Assembly: GCA_003663415.1 (NCBI GenBank)
Contig: QMZY01000011.1
Coordinates: 1-13,431, forward strand
DNA from: Candidatus Aenigmatarchaeota archaeon
GTDB lineage: Archaea > Aenigmatarchaeota > Aenigmatarchaeia > QMZP01
Length of the DNA: 13,431 bases
Direction: 5' to 3'
The notes under the pieces are model-generated. The model had not been told where the DNA came from and did not search any database. It saw only the letters and a program-made list of their open reading frames with translations. Below, one piece after another: positions 1-6,344 of this stretch. How positions within the stretch are numbered: the first letter of the stretch is position 1; the number at the start of each line of letters is the position of its first letter. The translations under genes were made by a program, and so were the position numbers.

Positions 1-113
1 ATGTTTATAACGCTGTCCCGATTCAGGAAGCATGGAAAAATGTTAGAAATAAAATACAGAAAATTTTAGAGGAAATCACAAAAACCCTGCAGAGGAAAGC
101 CGCGGTTTTCTAA
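1..113 (+). CDS. C-terminal fragment of an unidentified protein (5' truncated by window edge)
   Basis: An open frame enters from the left edge (first whole codon at position 3) and stops with TAA at 111-113, giving 36 residues that begin VYNAVPIQEAWKNV and end in QRKAAVF. The tail is charged and looks helical, with an alternating hydrophobic pattern, consistent with the end of a real protein. Its stop lies one base from the stop of the converging radical SAM gene, which fits the compact tail-to-tail packing seen elsewhere in the window. There is too little sequence to name a family. A competing frame starting with ATG at position 1 ends after 22 codons and is less convincing. Confidence 0.5.
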   Translation, partial: VYNAVPIQEAWKNVRNKIQKILEEITKTLQRKAAVF

Positions 114-114
114 T

Positions 115-1536
115 TTATAAGGTCTTCTGAAAATCCTTGTTATTTATGCATCCCGGGTCTGGAGCCATGTAATCTCCGAAGTAATTGTAAGCCCTTGCCC
201 TGCAGCCTCCGCAGTAATAGCGATAATCGCATTTTCCGCAGTTCGGTTTCAGCAAATCTTTATTTCTCAAGTCCTTGAAAATTTTATTGTTGTTCCAAAG
301 TTCTTCAAAATCATCATTTTTGATGTTCCCGACAGTTAAAGGAAAGAAGACGCAGGGCTCAATATTTCCCTGCGGCCTTATCGCGCAGTAAAATCTTCCG
401 GCGCCGCATCCCCCGATGAACTCTGCCAGATTTATTAGTTTCCCTTTCAGTTTTAATGTATAAAAATGCGTTGGAACGGTTTTTTCGTCTCCAAATTCTC
501 TTTGCAGAGCAATTCTTGAGAACTGCGGGGCGGTTGTTAAAACATTAACCCTGCTTGTTTTCAACTTCTCCCATAACATCTTTAGCAGTTCTTCTCTTTC
601 TCCCGGTGTCAAATCGGTTTTCTTGATGGAATCTCCCCTTCCAACCGGAACAAAATTATATGCCATGAACCAGTTCACTCCCAATTCCTCGCAAAGCTTG
701 ATTATTCTGGGGATTTGGTTATAGTTGTAATGCGTAACCGTTGTCGAAATATTCACAAAAAAACCCTGTTCCACACTGTTTTTTATCCCCTTAACCGTTC
801 TCTCAAATGCACCAGGGATTCCTCTGAACCCGTCGTGGGTTTTTGCGTCGGCGCCGTCCAAGGAAATCTGAACGAACTGAATGCCAGATTTTTTCATTTT
901 TCTCGCTGTTTCCTTTGTTATCAAAGTTCCGTTGGTAGCCATCGCTACGTAAATACCTTTATCTGCTGCGTATCTGGATAATTCAAATATATCCGGCCTG
1001 ACCAGAGGTTCTCCTCCGGAAAAAGCGATTATCGGCACGCCTGCTCTGTCCAGCTTATCTATTGCCCGTTTCGCTTCTTCGGTAGTGAGTTCGTCTGGCA
1101 GCGGTTTTCCAGCCGTGGCATAGCAGTGCTTGCACTTCAAATTGCAGGCATAGGTGACGTCCCACACAACTAAAAAGGGAGCTCCTGCAACGAATGGTCG
1201 CTGAACTCCAAATTTCGCTATGCCTCGCAGAACATTCACCAGTCCCTTCCTCCACCAGGGATCGCTGAATTTTTTGCGCATTTCTTCCTCAGAAACGCCA
1301 AACACCCTTCCCCCGGTCTTCAGAATTCCAGCAAGCGCTTTCTCGGCTGCTTTGCATTTCCAGCACGCATCCTTCCTTTGTTTGGTCCACAATTCCAGCG
1401 CTGCCTCTAATCTGTTATTTTGGTCTTTCTCGCACCATTTAGAAACAGAGGAAATCAGTTCCCTTGCAACCGGGTTCCCGATTGCAGATTTCAGGATCTG
1501 AATCGCTGTTACCGTCCCTATGGTTTTACCTTCCAT
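115..1536 (-). CDS. Radical SAM protein with C-terminal SPASM-type cysteine cluster domain
   Basis: Likely a cytosolic S-adenosylmethionine-dependent radical enzyme; substrate unknown. Numbering here counts from a TTG at 1542; I prefer the ATG at 1534-1536 (residue 3, 473 aa) because GGTGG lies six bases before it. The radical SAM core opens with WDVTYACNLKCKHCY: C133, C137 and C140 bind the catalytic 4Fe-4S cluster. SGGEP at 175-179 is the SAM-binding motif. The C-terminal region has eight further Cys (379, 386, 397, 435, 438, 444, 447, 465), spaced as in SPASM/twitch domains that hold auxiliary Fe-S clusters. About 115 residues precede the core and contain their own CxxC (C60, C63). Such enzymes modify peptides or cofactors such as heme or tungstopterin; no substrate peptide gene is visible nearby, so I do not assign AhbD, NirJ or a peptide maturase. 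It is last in the minus-strand run but has its own TATA-like element. Confidence 0.9.
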   Translation of the reverse strand: MEGKTIGTVTAIQILKSAIGNPVARELISSVSKWCEKDQNNRLEAALELWTKQRKDACWKCKAAEKALAGILKTGGRVFGVSEEEMRKKFSDPWWRKGLVNVLRGIAKFGVQRPFVAGAPFLVVWDVTYACNLKCKHCYATAGKPLPDELTTEEAKRAIDKLDRAGVPIIAFSGGEPLVRPDIFELSRYAADKGIYVAMATNGTLITKETARKMKKSGIQFVQISLDGADAKTHDGFRGIPGAFERTVKGIKNSVEQGFFVNISTTVTHYNYNQIPRIIKLCEELGVNWFMAYNFVPVGRGDSIKKTDLTPGEREELLKMLWEKLKTSRVNVLTTAPQFSRIALQREFGDEKTVPTHFYTLKLKGKLINLAEFIGGCGAGRFYCAIRPQGNIEPCVFFPLTVGNIKNDDFEELWNNNKIFKDLRNKDLLKPNCGKCDYRYYCGGCRARAYNYFGDYMAPDPGCINNKDFQKTL

Positions 1537-1587
1537 TTTCAACCACCATATGAATATAATTTTGCATATATATGAATTATTTGTAAC

Positions 1588-1597
1588 ATATATAAAT
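1588..1597 (-). promoter_or_regulatory. TATA-like element for the radical SAM gene
   Basis: Read on the minus strand this is ATTTATATAT, in an AT-rich 80-base gap between the GT2 stop and the radical SAM start. It lies about 55 bases before the preferred ATG, predicting a short 5' leader of roughly 25-30 bases that contains the GGTGG ribosome-binding site. This differs from most other promoters in the window, where the TATA-like box is about 26 bases from the start codon. Confidence 0.5.
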
Positions 1598-1616
1598 TTT
1601 AGATAGCAAAGAAAAC

Positions 1617-2738
1617 CTATATTTTCCAGTCTGATATCGCTTTCGCTGCTTTTCTGTCAAAGAAAAACACATTTATTAGAGCAGCAACTGTAACAAACAA
1701 TCCCAGAAGCGAGTAAAAGAAATAGTAAATCAAGAACTCGTGCAGCCTGAACCGAAAATCTAGTTTTTTCGACAGAAGAAAGAATATAATTGAAAATGAG
1801 AGGAAACTCAGAACAGACGCCAACAAACTCTTTATAAAATCTACGCTGATTGTGGACAGCCAAAGAACGGGAAACATGAAATTCAATTTCACAGCGAGTA
1901 AAAGAAAGATTAAGGAAAAAATCTTGTGTATCAGTAAGTTCGGCATGAAAAGATAAAGCAGTACCAACATAACGGAAGGGAAGAGAAAAAGCAGGCCGGG
2001 AAGAAATATTTGCGGCTTTTTTATGCAGATTTTCAGTAAATCCCTGTACCATTCTTTAACCCACAGCGCAGTGCCTATTGACCATCTTTTTCTCTGCACA
2101 AGCCAGTTTTTCCAGTTCGAGTGAACAGAATTACGGACGTTAATCCGTTTGGTGTATTTGAATCTGTAATTCTCAAGGAAAGCCCTTACAGCGAGGTCCA
2201 AATCTTCTGCAATAACTTTCCTGAAGCCTTTTAATGATGCCAGAGTTTCCCTCTTTGCAGCAAATGCTGAACCGTTAACAGCCGGGCATTTTCCGGAAAA
2301 CCTGGAAACAAACCAGGAGCCTATGTTAAAGCCGACATATTCGTAATACGTCATTCTTGAGAGAAACGAATTTCTTATTACCTCCTTTTTTATATCCAGG
2401 ACATCGGTATCTTTCATTTCCTCTATAATCTTTTTGAGATACTCCCTGTCGTCCGGAAGGGTCACATCGCTGTCAAGAAAAAGCAGTATATTTCCAGAGG
2501 AACGCTTAACAGCATGATTCAAGACGTTTGCCTTTCCAAGCCTTTTTTTATTTACAACAAATCTAACCTTTTTCTCATACTTTTTTAAGAGGTTTAAAGA
2601 GTATTCGGTTGGTTCATCTATTATCACAATGATCTCGTAAAGCCCTGGGTCCATTTTCTGGTTTAACAATGTGCCTAACACTTCTGGCAACAGCCTTGAT
2701 TCCCTGTATACTGGAATAATCACGCTTATTTCAACCAT
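1617..2738 (-). CDS. Family 2 glycosyltransferase with C-terminal membrane segments
   Basis: A 373-residue membrane glycosyltransferase of GT2 type, expected to use a nucleotide-sugar or polyprenyl-phosphate sugar on the cytoplasmic face. Residues 1-230 are the GT-A catalytic domain: SVIIPVYRE at the N-terminus, the metal-binding DSD at 89-91, ED at 178-179 as likely catalytic region, and QRKRW at 215-219, the QxxRW-type signature of cellulose/hyaluronan-synthase-like GT2 enzymes. Residues about 244-360 hold roughly four hydrophobic segments. I chose ATG 2736-2738, two bases after the GT4 stop with GTGG/TAGGA just upstream; an ATG at 2784-2786 would add 16 residues overlapping the GT4 gene before the clear SVIIPVYRE start. 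It is the third gene of the UbiA-GT4-GT2 operon. Donor and acceptor are unknown. Confidence 0.9.
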   Translation of the reverse strand: MVEISVIIPVYRESRLLPEVLGTLLNQKMDPGLYEIIVIIDEPTEYSLNLLKKYEKKVRFVVNKKRLGKANVLNHAVKRSSGNILLFLDSDVTLPDDREYLKKIIEEMKDTDVLDIKKEVIRNSFLSRMTYYEYVGFNIGSWFVSRFSGKCPAVNGSAFAAKRETLASLKGFRKVIAEDLDLAVRAFLENYRFKYTKRINVRNSVHSNWKNWLVQRKRWSIGTALWVKEWYRDLLKICIKKPQIFLPGLLFLFPSVMLVLLYLFMPNLLIHKIFSLIFLLLAVKLNFMFPVLWLSTISVDFIKSLLASVLSFLSFSIIFFLLSKKLDFRFRLHEFLIYYFFYSLLGLFVTVAALINVFFFDRKAAKAISDWKI

Positions 2739-2740
2739 TC

Positions 2741-3832
2741 CTACCACTTGTAGACGGCTTCTATTTTTCTGACCACATTTTTCCAATCGTACTTTTTAAC
2801 CTCGCGGAATGCGGTGGTTGAGATTTTCTTGGAGAGATCTTGGTCCAAAAGCAATTCGGTTATTTTTTCAGATAATTCTTTCACGTCGCCTTTTTTCACA
2901 ATAATTCCTGTTTTTCTGTTTTTTATTAACTCCTTTATTCCCCCGTCATCAGAAGCGATTACCGGTGTTTTTGAGGCCATTGCCTCTAAAAGAACTATAC
3001 CGAAGGATTCTCCGTAAATAGAAGGGAGAACAAATACATGGGAGTTTTGATAGATTTCCACAAGTTTTTCTTTTTCTACTTCCCCTGCTATAGAAATGTT
3101 TTTGCTCAGATTTAAGGTCCGTATAAGCAAATCTGCTATGTGAGAAAAGTAACCGCTGCCCACAAGCGTGAGATGCGCATTTTCCACTTCCTGTTTAACC
3201 TTTTGAAAAGCCTCTAAAAGAATGTAGATTCCTTTTCTATAGGTAAATCTTCCCACAAAAAGCACGCTTTTTCCGTCAAATGTTTTAACCTCAGGTGAAA
3301 ACTCACCAATGTTTATCGCATTCTCTATTATCTCTACCTTCTTTGGTGTGAAGTGTGATATAAATTTTGCAGCCGCATTGCTTACCGCAATTATTCTGTC
3401 AGCGTTATTGATATATTCCCTGTAAGGGAAGAGAATGTAGGATGAGGATTTCCACAAGTAATCGAAATCGTACAGGAACTGGATGGAGTGGTTGGTTAAA
3501 ACGGTTTTTATCCCCAGTTTTTTGCCTGCGGATATGGAAAGAAGGGATATTGGCGAAAAAGCGTGATGTCCGTGAATTACATCCGGTTTAAATTCTTTTA
3601 TTTTCCTTTCGAGTTCGGAAGTTTGGGGTATGTCCAATACCCTTGAGGTTTTAAAAATCGAATTCACGCGGACAACATTTAACCCGTGCTGCCTGTCATT
3701 GAATTTTGCTTTTTTCGTGATTATTACCACTTCGTGCCCTCTTTCTTCCAATGCCCTTGCCAAGCCCTCTATATGGGTTGTTATCCCCCCTATTTTCGGA
3801 TAAAAATAATCGCTGCAGAGCGCTATCCTCAT
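2741..3832 (-). CDS. GT4-type (glycosyltransferase group 1) glycosyltransferase
   Basis: A 363-residue GT-B fold transferase, probably soluble or peripherally membrane bound, moving a sugar from a nucleotide-sugar onto a lipid or glycan acceptor. The N-terminal Rossmann half begins MRIALCSDYFYPKIGG with the GG loop at 15-16 and HGHH at 87-90. The C-terminal donor-binding half contains FVGRFTYRKG (192-201) and the EX7E-type motif GESFGIVLLEA, with E275 and E283, followed by the conserved TPVIAS. Length is normal for GT4. The N-terminus resembles the PIG-A-like and archaeal cell-surface GT4 group, but this does not fix the sugar. Its ATG overlaps the UbiA stop codon as ATGA, with AGGTG seven bases before the ATG, so translation is probably coupled. 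Confidence 0.93.
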   Translation of the reverse strand: MRIALCSDYFYPKIGGITTHIEGLARALEERGHEVVIITKKAKFNDRQHGLNVVRVNSIFKTSRVLDIPQTSELERKIKEFKPDVIHGHHAFSPISLLSISAGKKLGIKTVLTNHSIQFLYDFDYLWKSSSYILFPYREYINNADRIIAVSNAAAKFISHFTPKKVEIIENAINIGEFSPEVKTFDGKSVLFVGRFTYRKGIYILLEAFQKVKQEVENAHLTLVGSGYFSHIADLLIRTLNLSKNISIAGEVEKEKLVEIYQNSHVFVLPSIYGESFGIVLLEAMASKTPVIASDDGGIKELIKNRKTGIIVKKGDVKELSEKITELLLDQDLSKKISTTAFREVKKYDWKNVVRKIEAVYKW

Positions 3833-4647
3833 AGTAAAACACCTAATGCTATTAAAAAATATGAGAGATTGGAATAAATATCAAGTACCCTGTAAGATTT
3901 CTTTGTGCAAAACATAAGGTAAAAAACCGCTGTTGTTGCCAGAAACATTGTTGTGTGCTTGTTAATTGTGAAGAAAACAGGCAGGAGCGATAAAGGAAAC
4001 AGAAGCGAGAGAGAATGTGTGAGTTTTTTGGATGTATACAATCCAAGCATGCAAACTGTTGTTTTCAGACCGGCTTTTTTATCGCTCTCGTAATCTTCTA
4101 TGTGGTTTCTCAGCTCAAGGATGAGAGAAAAATAAAATATGGATATTGCAATGAGAATGTGCAAAAGTTCGAGGTTTTTGGAAAAGAACACAGAAGGCAA
4201 TAAAAAGAGCAAAGAACCGAAAAAGAGGCCGTGGGAAGTCAGATCGAGAAACGGTTTTGACTTTAATCTGAACGGCGGAGAGGAATATGAAAGGGATAGA
4301 AAAATGAGAATGGAAAAGAAATAGAAAACATTCAACCCGCGTAAAAGAGAAAGGAGCATCCCAAGGAACGCTAAAACCAGAGAGAATGTTATACCCTCTT
4401 TCTGTTCTATTTCCTCAGCAGCTACCGGGTTGCTGTTTTTTATTTTTAGTGAATCTTCTTTGTTATCAAAGCAATTGTTTATGGAAAAACTGAAACCCAA
4501 AAACAGGAAAACGAGCGCATAGAAGAATATCGTTTCCGAAACGCAAGCGTTCAGTTTCGTGAAGATTACATATCCCAAAGTGGCGACGAGAAAGTATCCC
4601 AGCCAGTTTCTTACGCGCAGCATTTTTAAGTATGTTTTGAAGTTCAT
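3829..4647 (-). CDS. UbiA-superfamily membrane prenyltransferase
   Basis: A 272-residue, very hydrophobic protein with about eight predicted membrane helices. It has both Asp-rich motifs of UbiA prenyltransferases, which bind Mg2+ and prenyl diphosphate: INNCFDNKED (N58, D61, D65), followed by SNPVAA (72-77), and NHIEDYESDKKAG (181-193; D185, D189). YSSPPFRLK at 121-129 matches the conserved loop between them. UbiA enzymes transfer a prenyl chain to an aromatic ring, a glyceryl phosphate or, in the DPPR-synthase branch, a phosphoribose. Placement as the first gene of an operon with two glycosyltransferases favours a lipid-carrier or glycolipid role over quinone or heme synthesis; this is inference from context. 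Digeranylgeranylglyceryl-phosphate synthase is a possible alternative. A TATA-like box and a palindrome precede the start. Confidence 0.9.
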   Translation of the reverse strand: MNFKTYLKMLRVRNWLGYFLVATLGYVIFTKLNACVSETIFFYALVFLFLGFSFSINNCFDNKEDSLKIKNSNPVAAEEIEQKEGITFSLVLAFLGMLLSLLRGLNVFYFFSILIFLSLSYSSPPFRLKSKPFLDLTSHGLFFGSLLFLLPSVFFSKNLELLHILIAISIFYFSLILELRNHIEDYESDKKAGLKTTVCMLGLYTSKKLTHSLSLLFPLSLLPVFFTINKHTTMFLATTAVFYLMFCTKKSYRVLDIYSNLSYFLIALGVLL

Positions 4648-4649
4648 AA

Positions 4650-4668
4650 ATTTTAGTATTACTAAAAT
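4650..4668. promoter_or_regulatory. 19-base palindrome at the UbiA operon transcription start
   Basis: ATTTTAGTA-T-TACTAAAAT is a perfect inverted repeat with nine-base arms around one central base. It lies two bases upstream of the UbiA start codon, between that codon and the TATA-like element at 4671-4678, exactly where a repressor would block initiation. Candidate operator by position and symmetry only. Confidence 0.45.
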
Positions 4669-4670
4669 GT

Positions 4671-4678
4671 TATTTAAA
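4671..4678 (-). promoter_or_regulatory. TATA-like element of the UbiA-GT4-GT2 operon
   Basis: Reads TTTAAATA on the minus strand and is centred about 27 bases before the UbiA ATG at 4647. Archaeal TATA boxes lie about 26 bases before the transcription start, so a leaderless mRNA is predicted. No Shine-Dalgarno motif precedes this ATG, which agrees. Confidence 0.5.
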
Positions 4679-4924
4679 GTAACCGCTTATGTTCTGTTTT
4701 GTTTTGAATTTAAGGTATTTAGGAGATAGAGAAATCAGGGCTTCATTGCATGCTAACGAATTATTCAAGCGGGACAAACCAAAATTCTAGTTCCTGACAC
4801 AATAGATACCGTGTATTTGACAATCTTGCGGGCGACAGGGAGCATGGTGATGAAACGCAAGACGGAAATTAAGACGCACGGGGACACGTTCCCTGATAAA
4901 GCGCAGAGAATTTTTACTTATCTG
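4679..4924. other. Non-coding stretch between UbiA operon promoter and DUF123 gene
   Basis: I find no convincing gene here. The left half is AT-rich. From about 4825 to 4912 the sequence becomes visibly richer in G and C than its surroundings and holds the palindrome GGGGACACGTTCCC and, overlapping it, C-box-like GTGATGA (4847-4853) and D-box-like CTGA (4893-4896). A 66-codon + strand frame from a GTG at 4811 runs across it into the antisense of the DUF123 gene; it matches nothing I know and I do not call it. Confidence 0.5.
4880..4893. repeat. REP-like palindrome GGGGACACGTTCCC
   Basis: GGGGA/TTCCC can pair around a CACG loop (one G-T wobble) to form a short hairpin, in a G+C-richer island just past the 3' end of the DUF123 gene. 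It resembles the kind of short intergenic palindrome that accompanies REP-associated Y1 transposases, but there is a single copy in this window and no transposase, so this identity is tentative. A role as a 3' end structure for the DUF123 transcript is also possible. Confidence 0.3.
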
Positions 4925-5317
4925 TTATTGAATTTTCTCCAGAAAGTTTTTGCTCTTTCTGGGGTCCTTTTGGAAGAAAAAAAGATGGGATTTGCATTTA
5001 CAGTCGCTTGAACCGAATTTCGGAATGAAGGAATCAGAGATTTTTTCCAGGAATCTCGCCAATCTGCACTCCCAGTGTTTGGGTTTTTCCAGTGTTCTGG
5101 CTTCGAGGGGCTTGGCGTGGAGAAGGAAGTAATCTATATGCCAATGCAAAGCCTTGGTTTTTGAAAAGTGGCGTTGGATTCTTTTTTCCAAAGAGTTCAT
5201 TGCAGAACCCGCGTAAACGTAAAAACCGGGTTTGAATGTTATGGAACCTAGTTTGCCGACAGGGATTGTTTTTTCCTTGTCCAGTTTTATTATCAGAGCG
5301 TAAACACCCTTTCCCAT
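4925..5317 (-). CDS. DUF123-family GIY-YIG nuclease-like protein
   Basis: A 130-residue small soluble protein of the DUF123 branch of the GIY-YIG fold, common in archaea. GVYAL (4-8) and YVYAGSA (33-39) form the GIY-YIG-like pair, with R46 and H50 on the following helix. The family signatures WHIDY (59-63), ECRLA (83-87) and FGSSDCKCKSHLF (101-113) are all present, and the length is normal. The DUF123 function is not settled; a nuclease or nucleic-acid-repair role is assumed from the fold. I chose ATG 5315-5317 because a strong AGGAGG ends ten bases before it; an upstream in-frame ATG (5402-5404) would add 29 residues with no family similarity. It stands alone between the UbiA operon and the divergent AMMECR1 gene. 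Confidence 0.88.
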   Translation of the reverse strand: MGKGVYALIIKLDKEKTIPVGKLGSITFKPGFYVYAGSAMNSLEKRIQRHFSKTKALHWHIDYFLLHAKPLEARTLEKPKHWECRLARFLEKISDSFIPKFGSSDCKCKSHLFFFQKDPRKSKNFLEKIQ

Positions 5318-5534
5318 ATTTGCAAAACCTCCTGATAATACATTCCCTGTGTTTTGAATTAACGGGTTTGCAGGCTCCTTGACTGAATTTTGCAAACAGC
5401 TCATTCAGTTTGAACCTGTGTTTTTGGTCTTAATCCAAGCAAGCCTGCTGGGAATTCTGTGAACATGTTTCCGGGTGAATCAGCTATGGTTTGAATATCC
5501 ATAGTTTTTTATTTAGACGGGATAATTTTTATCT
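5318..5534. other. Divergent intergenic region between DUF123 and AMMECR1
   Basis: No gene is seen in these 217 bases. On the minus side it carries AGGAGG at 5328-5333 for DUF123. On the plus side it carries an inverted repeat (5484-5504) and a T/A-rich TATA-like box (about 5505-5516) before AMMECR1. The part between is unremarkable. Confidence 0.5.
5484..5516 (+). promoter_or_regulatory. AMMECR1 promoter: inverted repeat plus TATA-like box
   Basis: CTATGG (5484-5489) and CCATAG (5499-5504) form an inverted repeat with a nine-base spacer, directly followed by TTTTTTATTTAG (5505-5516), whose centre is about 26 bases before the AMMECR1 ATG. The position suits a leaderless promoter with an operator just upstream of the TATA-like box. 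Hairpin plus T-tract also resembles a terminator, but no + strand gene precedes it within the gap. Confidence 0.4.
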
Positions 5535-6122
5535 ATGAGTTTGAAGGAAGGGAAAGCGTTAGTGAGGGCAGCGAGAGAGGTTATAGAAAAGTGGGTCAGA
5601 AAAAGGGAAAGGTTTTTGCCAGAAAAATACCCTGAAACATGGAATGAGAAGAGAGGCGTTTTCGTAACAATTCACAGTTATCCTGATAACAATCTGCGCG
5701 GATGCATAGGATATCCAGAACCTGTTATGCCTTTAATAAAGGCTTTGGTGGAATCAGCCATTCAAGCCACGCAAGACCCAAGGTTTCCTGAATTAAAGGA
5801 GAATGAACTTGATAATATAGTGGTTGAGGTTTCTGTTCTGACAAAGCCGGAATTGATAAAAGTTGAGAACCCGAAAGAGTATCCGGAAAGAATAGAAACA
5901 GGGAAGGATGGGTTAATCGTTAGGAAAGGATTTTATTCTGGTCTGCTTCTTCCGCAGGTTGCAACAGAACATGGAATGAATGAAGAGGAGTTTTTATCAC
6001 ATACCTGTATGAAAGCCGGTTTGACACCGGATGCTTGGCTGGATCCGGAAACCAAAGTCTACAAATTTCAGGCAGAGATATTCAAGGAAGCAGAGCCTAA
6101 AGGAGAGGTGGTGAGAAAATGA
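5535..6122 (+). CDS. AMMECR1-domain protein
   Basis: A 195-residue single-domain AMMECR1 homologue with normal length for archaeal members. The invariant motif LRGCIGYP is at 54-61, followed by the conserved QATQDPRFP (77-85) and the core strand NIVVEVSVLTKP (94-105). The family is found in archaea, bacteria and eukaryotes and is often encoded next to, or fused with, Memo-like and radical SAM proteins; the reaction is still unproven, with the RGC Cys thought to be part of the active site. Here the partner is instead a Cys-rich DUF6485-like protein, whose ATG overlaps this stop codon. The start has no Shine-Dalgarno motif and a TATA-like box about 26 bases upstream, predicting a leaderless transcript. 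Confidence 0.94.
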   Translation: MSLKEGKALVRAAREVIEKWVRKRERFLPEKYPETWNEKRGVFVTIHSYPDNNLRGCIGYPEPVMPLIKALVESAIQATQDPRFPELKENELDNIVVEVSVLTKPELIKVENPKEYPERIETGKDGLIVRKGFYSGLLLPQVATEHGMNEEEFLSHTCMKAGLTPDAWLDPETKVYKFQAEIFKEAEPKGEVVRK

Positions 6123-6325
6123 AAAAATGTCCAAACAAAGAAAGGAATTCCCAAGAGTGCGGATGCACATACGCGGAGTGTGAAAGAAAAGGTGTGTGTT
6201 GCGAGTGTATAAGGCATCACAGGGAAAGAGGAGAGATTCCGGGTTGTTTGTTTCCAAAGCAAGCAGAAAAAACTTATGACAGGTCTGTTCGGAATTTTAT
6301 TAGAAGTTTCAATAAATTTAAATGA
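6119..6325 (+). CDS. Small Cys-rich protein, DUF6485-like, probable metal binder
   Basis: A 68-residue protein beginning MKKCPNKERN. Eight Cys (4, 14, 16, 21, 27, 28, 30, 43) and the pair H33-H34 lie in the first 43 residues, with the block GVCCECIRHHRERGEIPGC; the last 25 residues are charged and Cys-free. The pattern CPNKE-x-C-x-C-x4-C-x5-CCEC-IxxHRE-GE-PxC matches what I recall of the uncharacterised DUF6485 family. Zinc or Fe-S binding is an inference from Cys spacing. It starts inside the AMMECR1 stop (ATGA), with GGAGAGGTGGTG immediately upstream, so it is translationally coupled and very likely works with, or is co-produced with, AMMECR1. No catalytic motif is visible. Confidence 0.8.
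   Translation: MKKCPNKERNSQECGCTYAECERKGVCCECIRHHRERGEIPGCLFPKQAEKTYDRSVRNFIRSFNKFK
6311..6324 (+). promoter_or_regulatory. TATA-like element of the epimerase gene
   Basis: AATAAATTTAAATG overlaps the DUF6485-like stop codon and is centred about 27 bases before the SDR start at 6345. No Shine-Dalgarno motif is present, so a leaderless transcript is likely. A perfect 13-base inverted repeat GGAAAT-A-ATTTCC (6331-6343) lies between this box and the ATG and could be an operator. Confidence 0.4.
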
Positions 6326-6344
6326 AAAAAGGAAATAATTTCCC

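Noticed and set aside
115..1536. Assignment as heme-synthesis AhbD/NirJ or a named peptide maturase
   Set aside because: The core and SPASM motifs are shared by many subfamilies and no heme or peptide genes are adjacent.
1537..1542. TTG start two codons upstream for the radical SAM gene
   Set aside because: GGTGG would touch the TTG almost directly, while it sits six bases from the ATG at 1534-1536, a normal distance.
3829..4647. Assignment as digeranylgeranylglyceryl phosphate synthase
   Set aside because: UbiA motifs alone do not separate the branches, and the glycosyltransferase operon points elsewhere.
4811..5011. 66-residue + strand open frame
   Set aside because: It begins with GTG without a ribosome-binding site, resembles no known protein and runs antisense into the well-supported DUF123 gene.
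5318..5404. Longer DUF123 protein starting at 5404
   Set aside because: AGGAGG lies within this extra stretch, right before ATG 5317, and the 29 added residues have no DUF123 features.
5484..5510. Intrinsic-type terminator (hairpin plus T run)
   Set aside because: No + strand gene ends before it; the T run fits better as part of the AMMECR1 TATA-like box.
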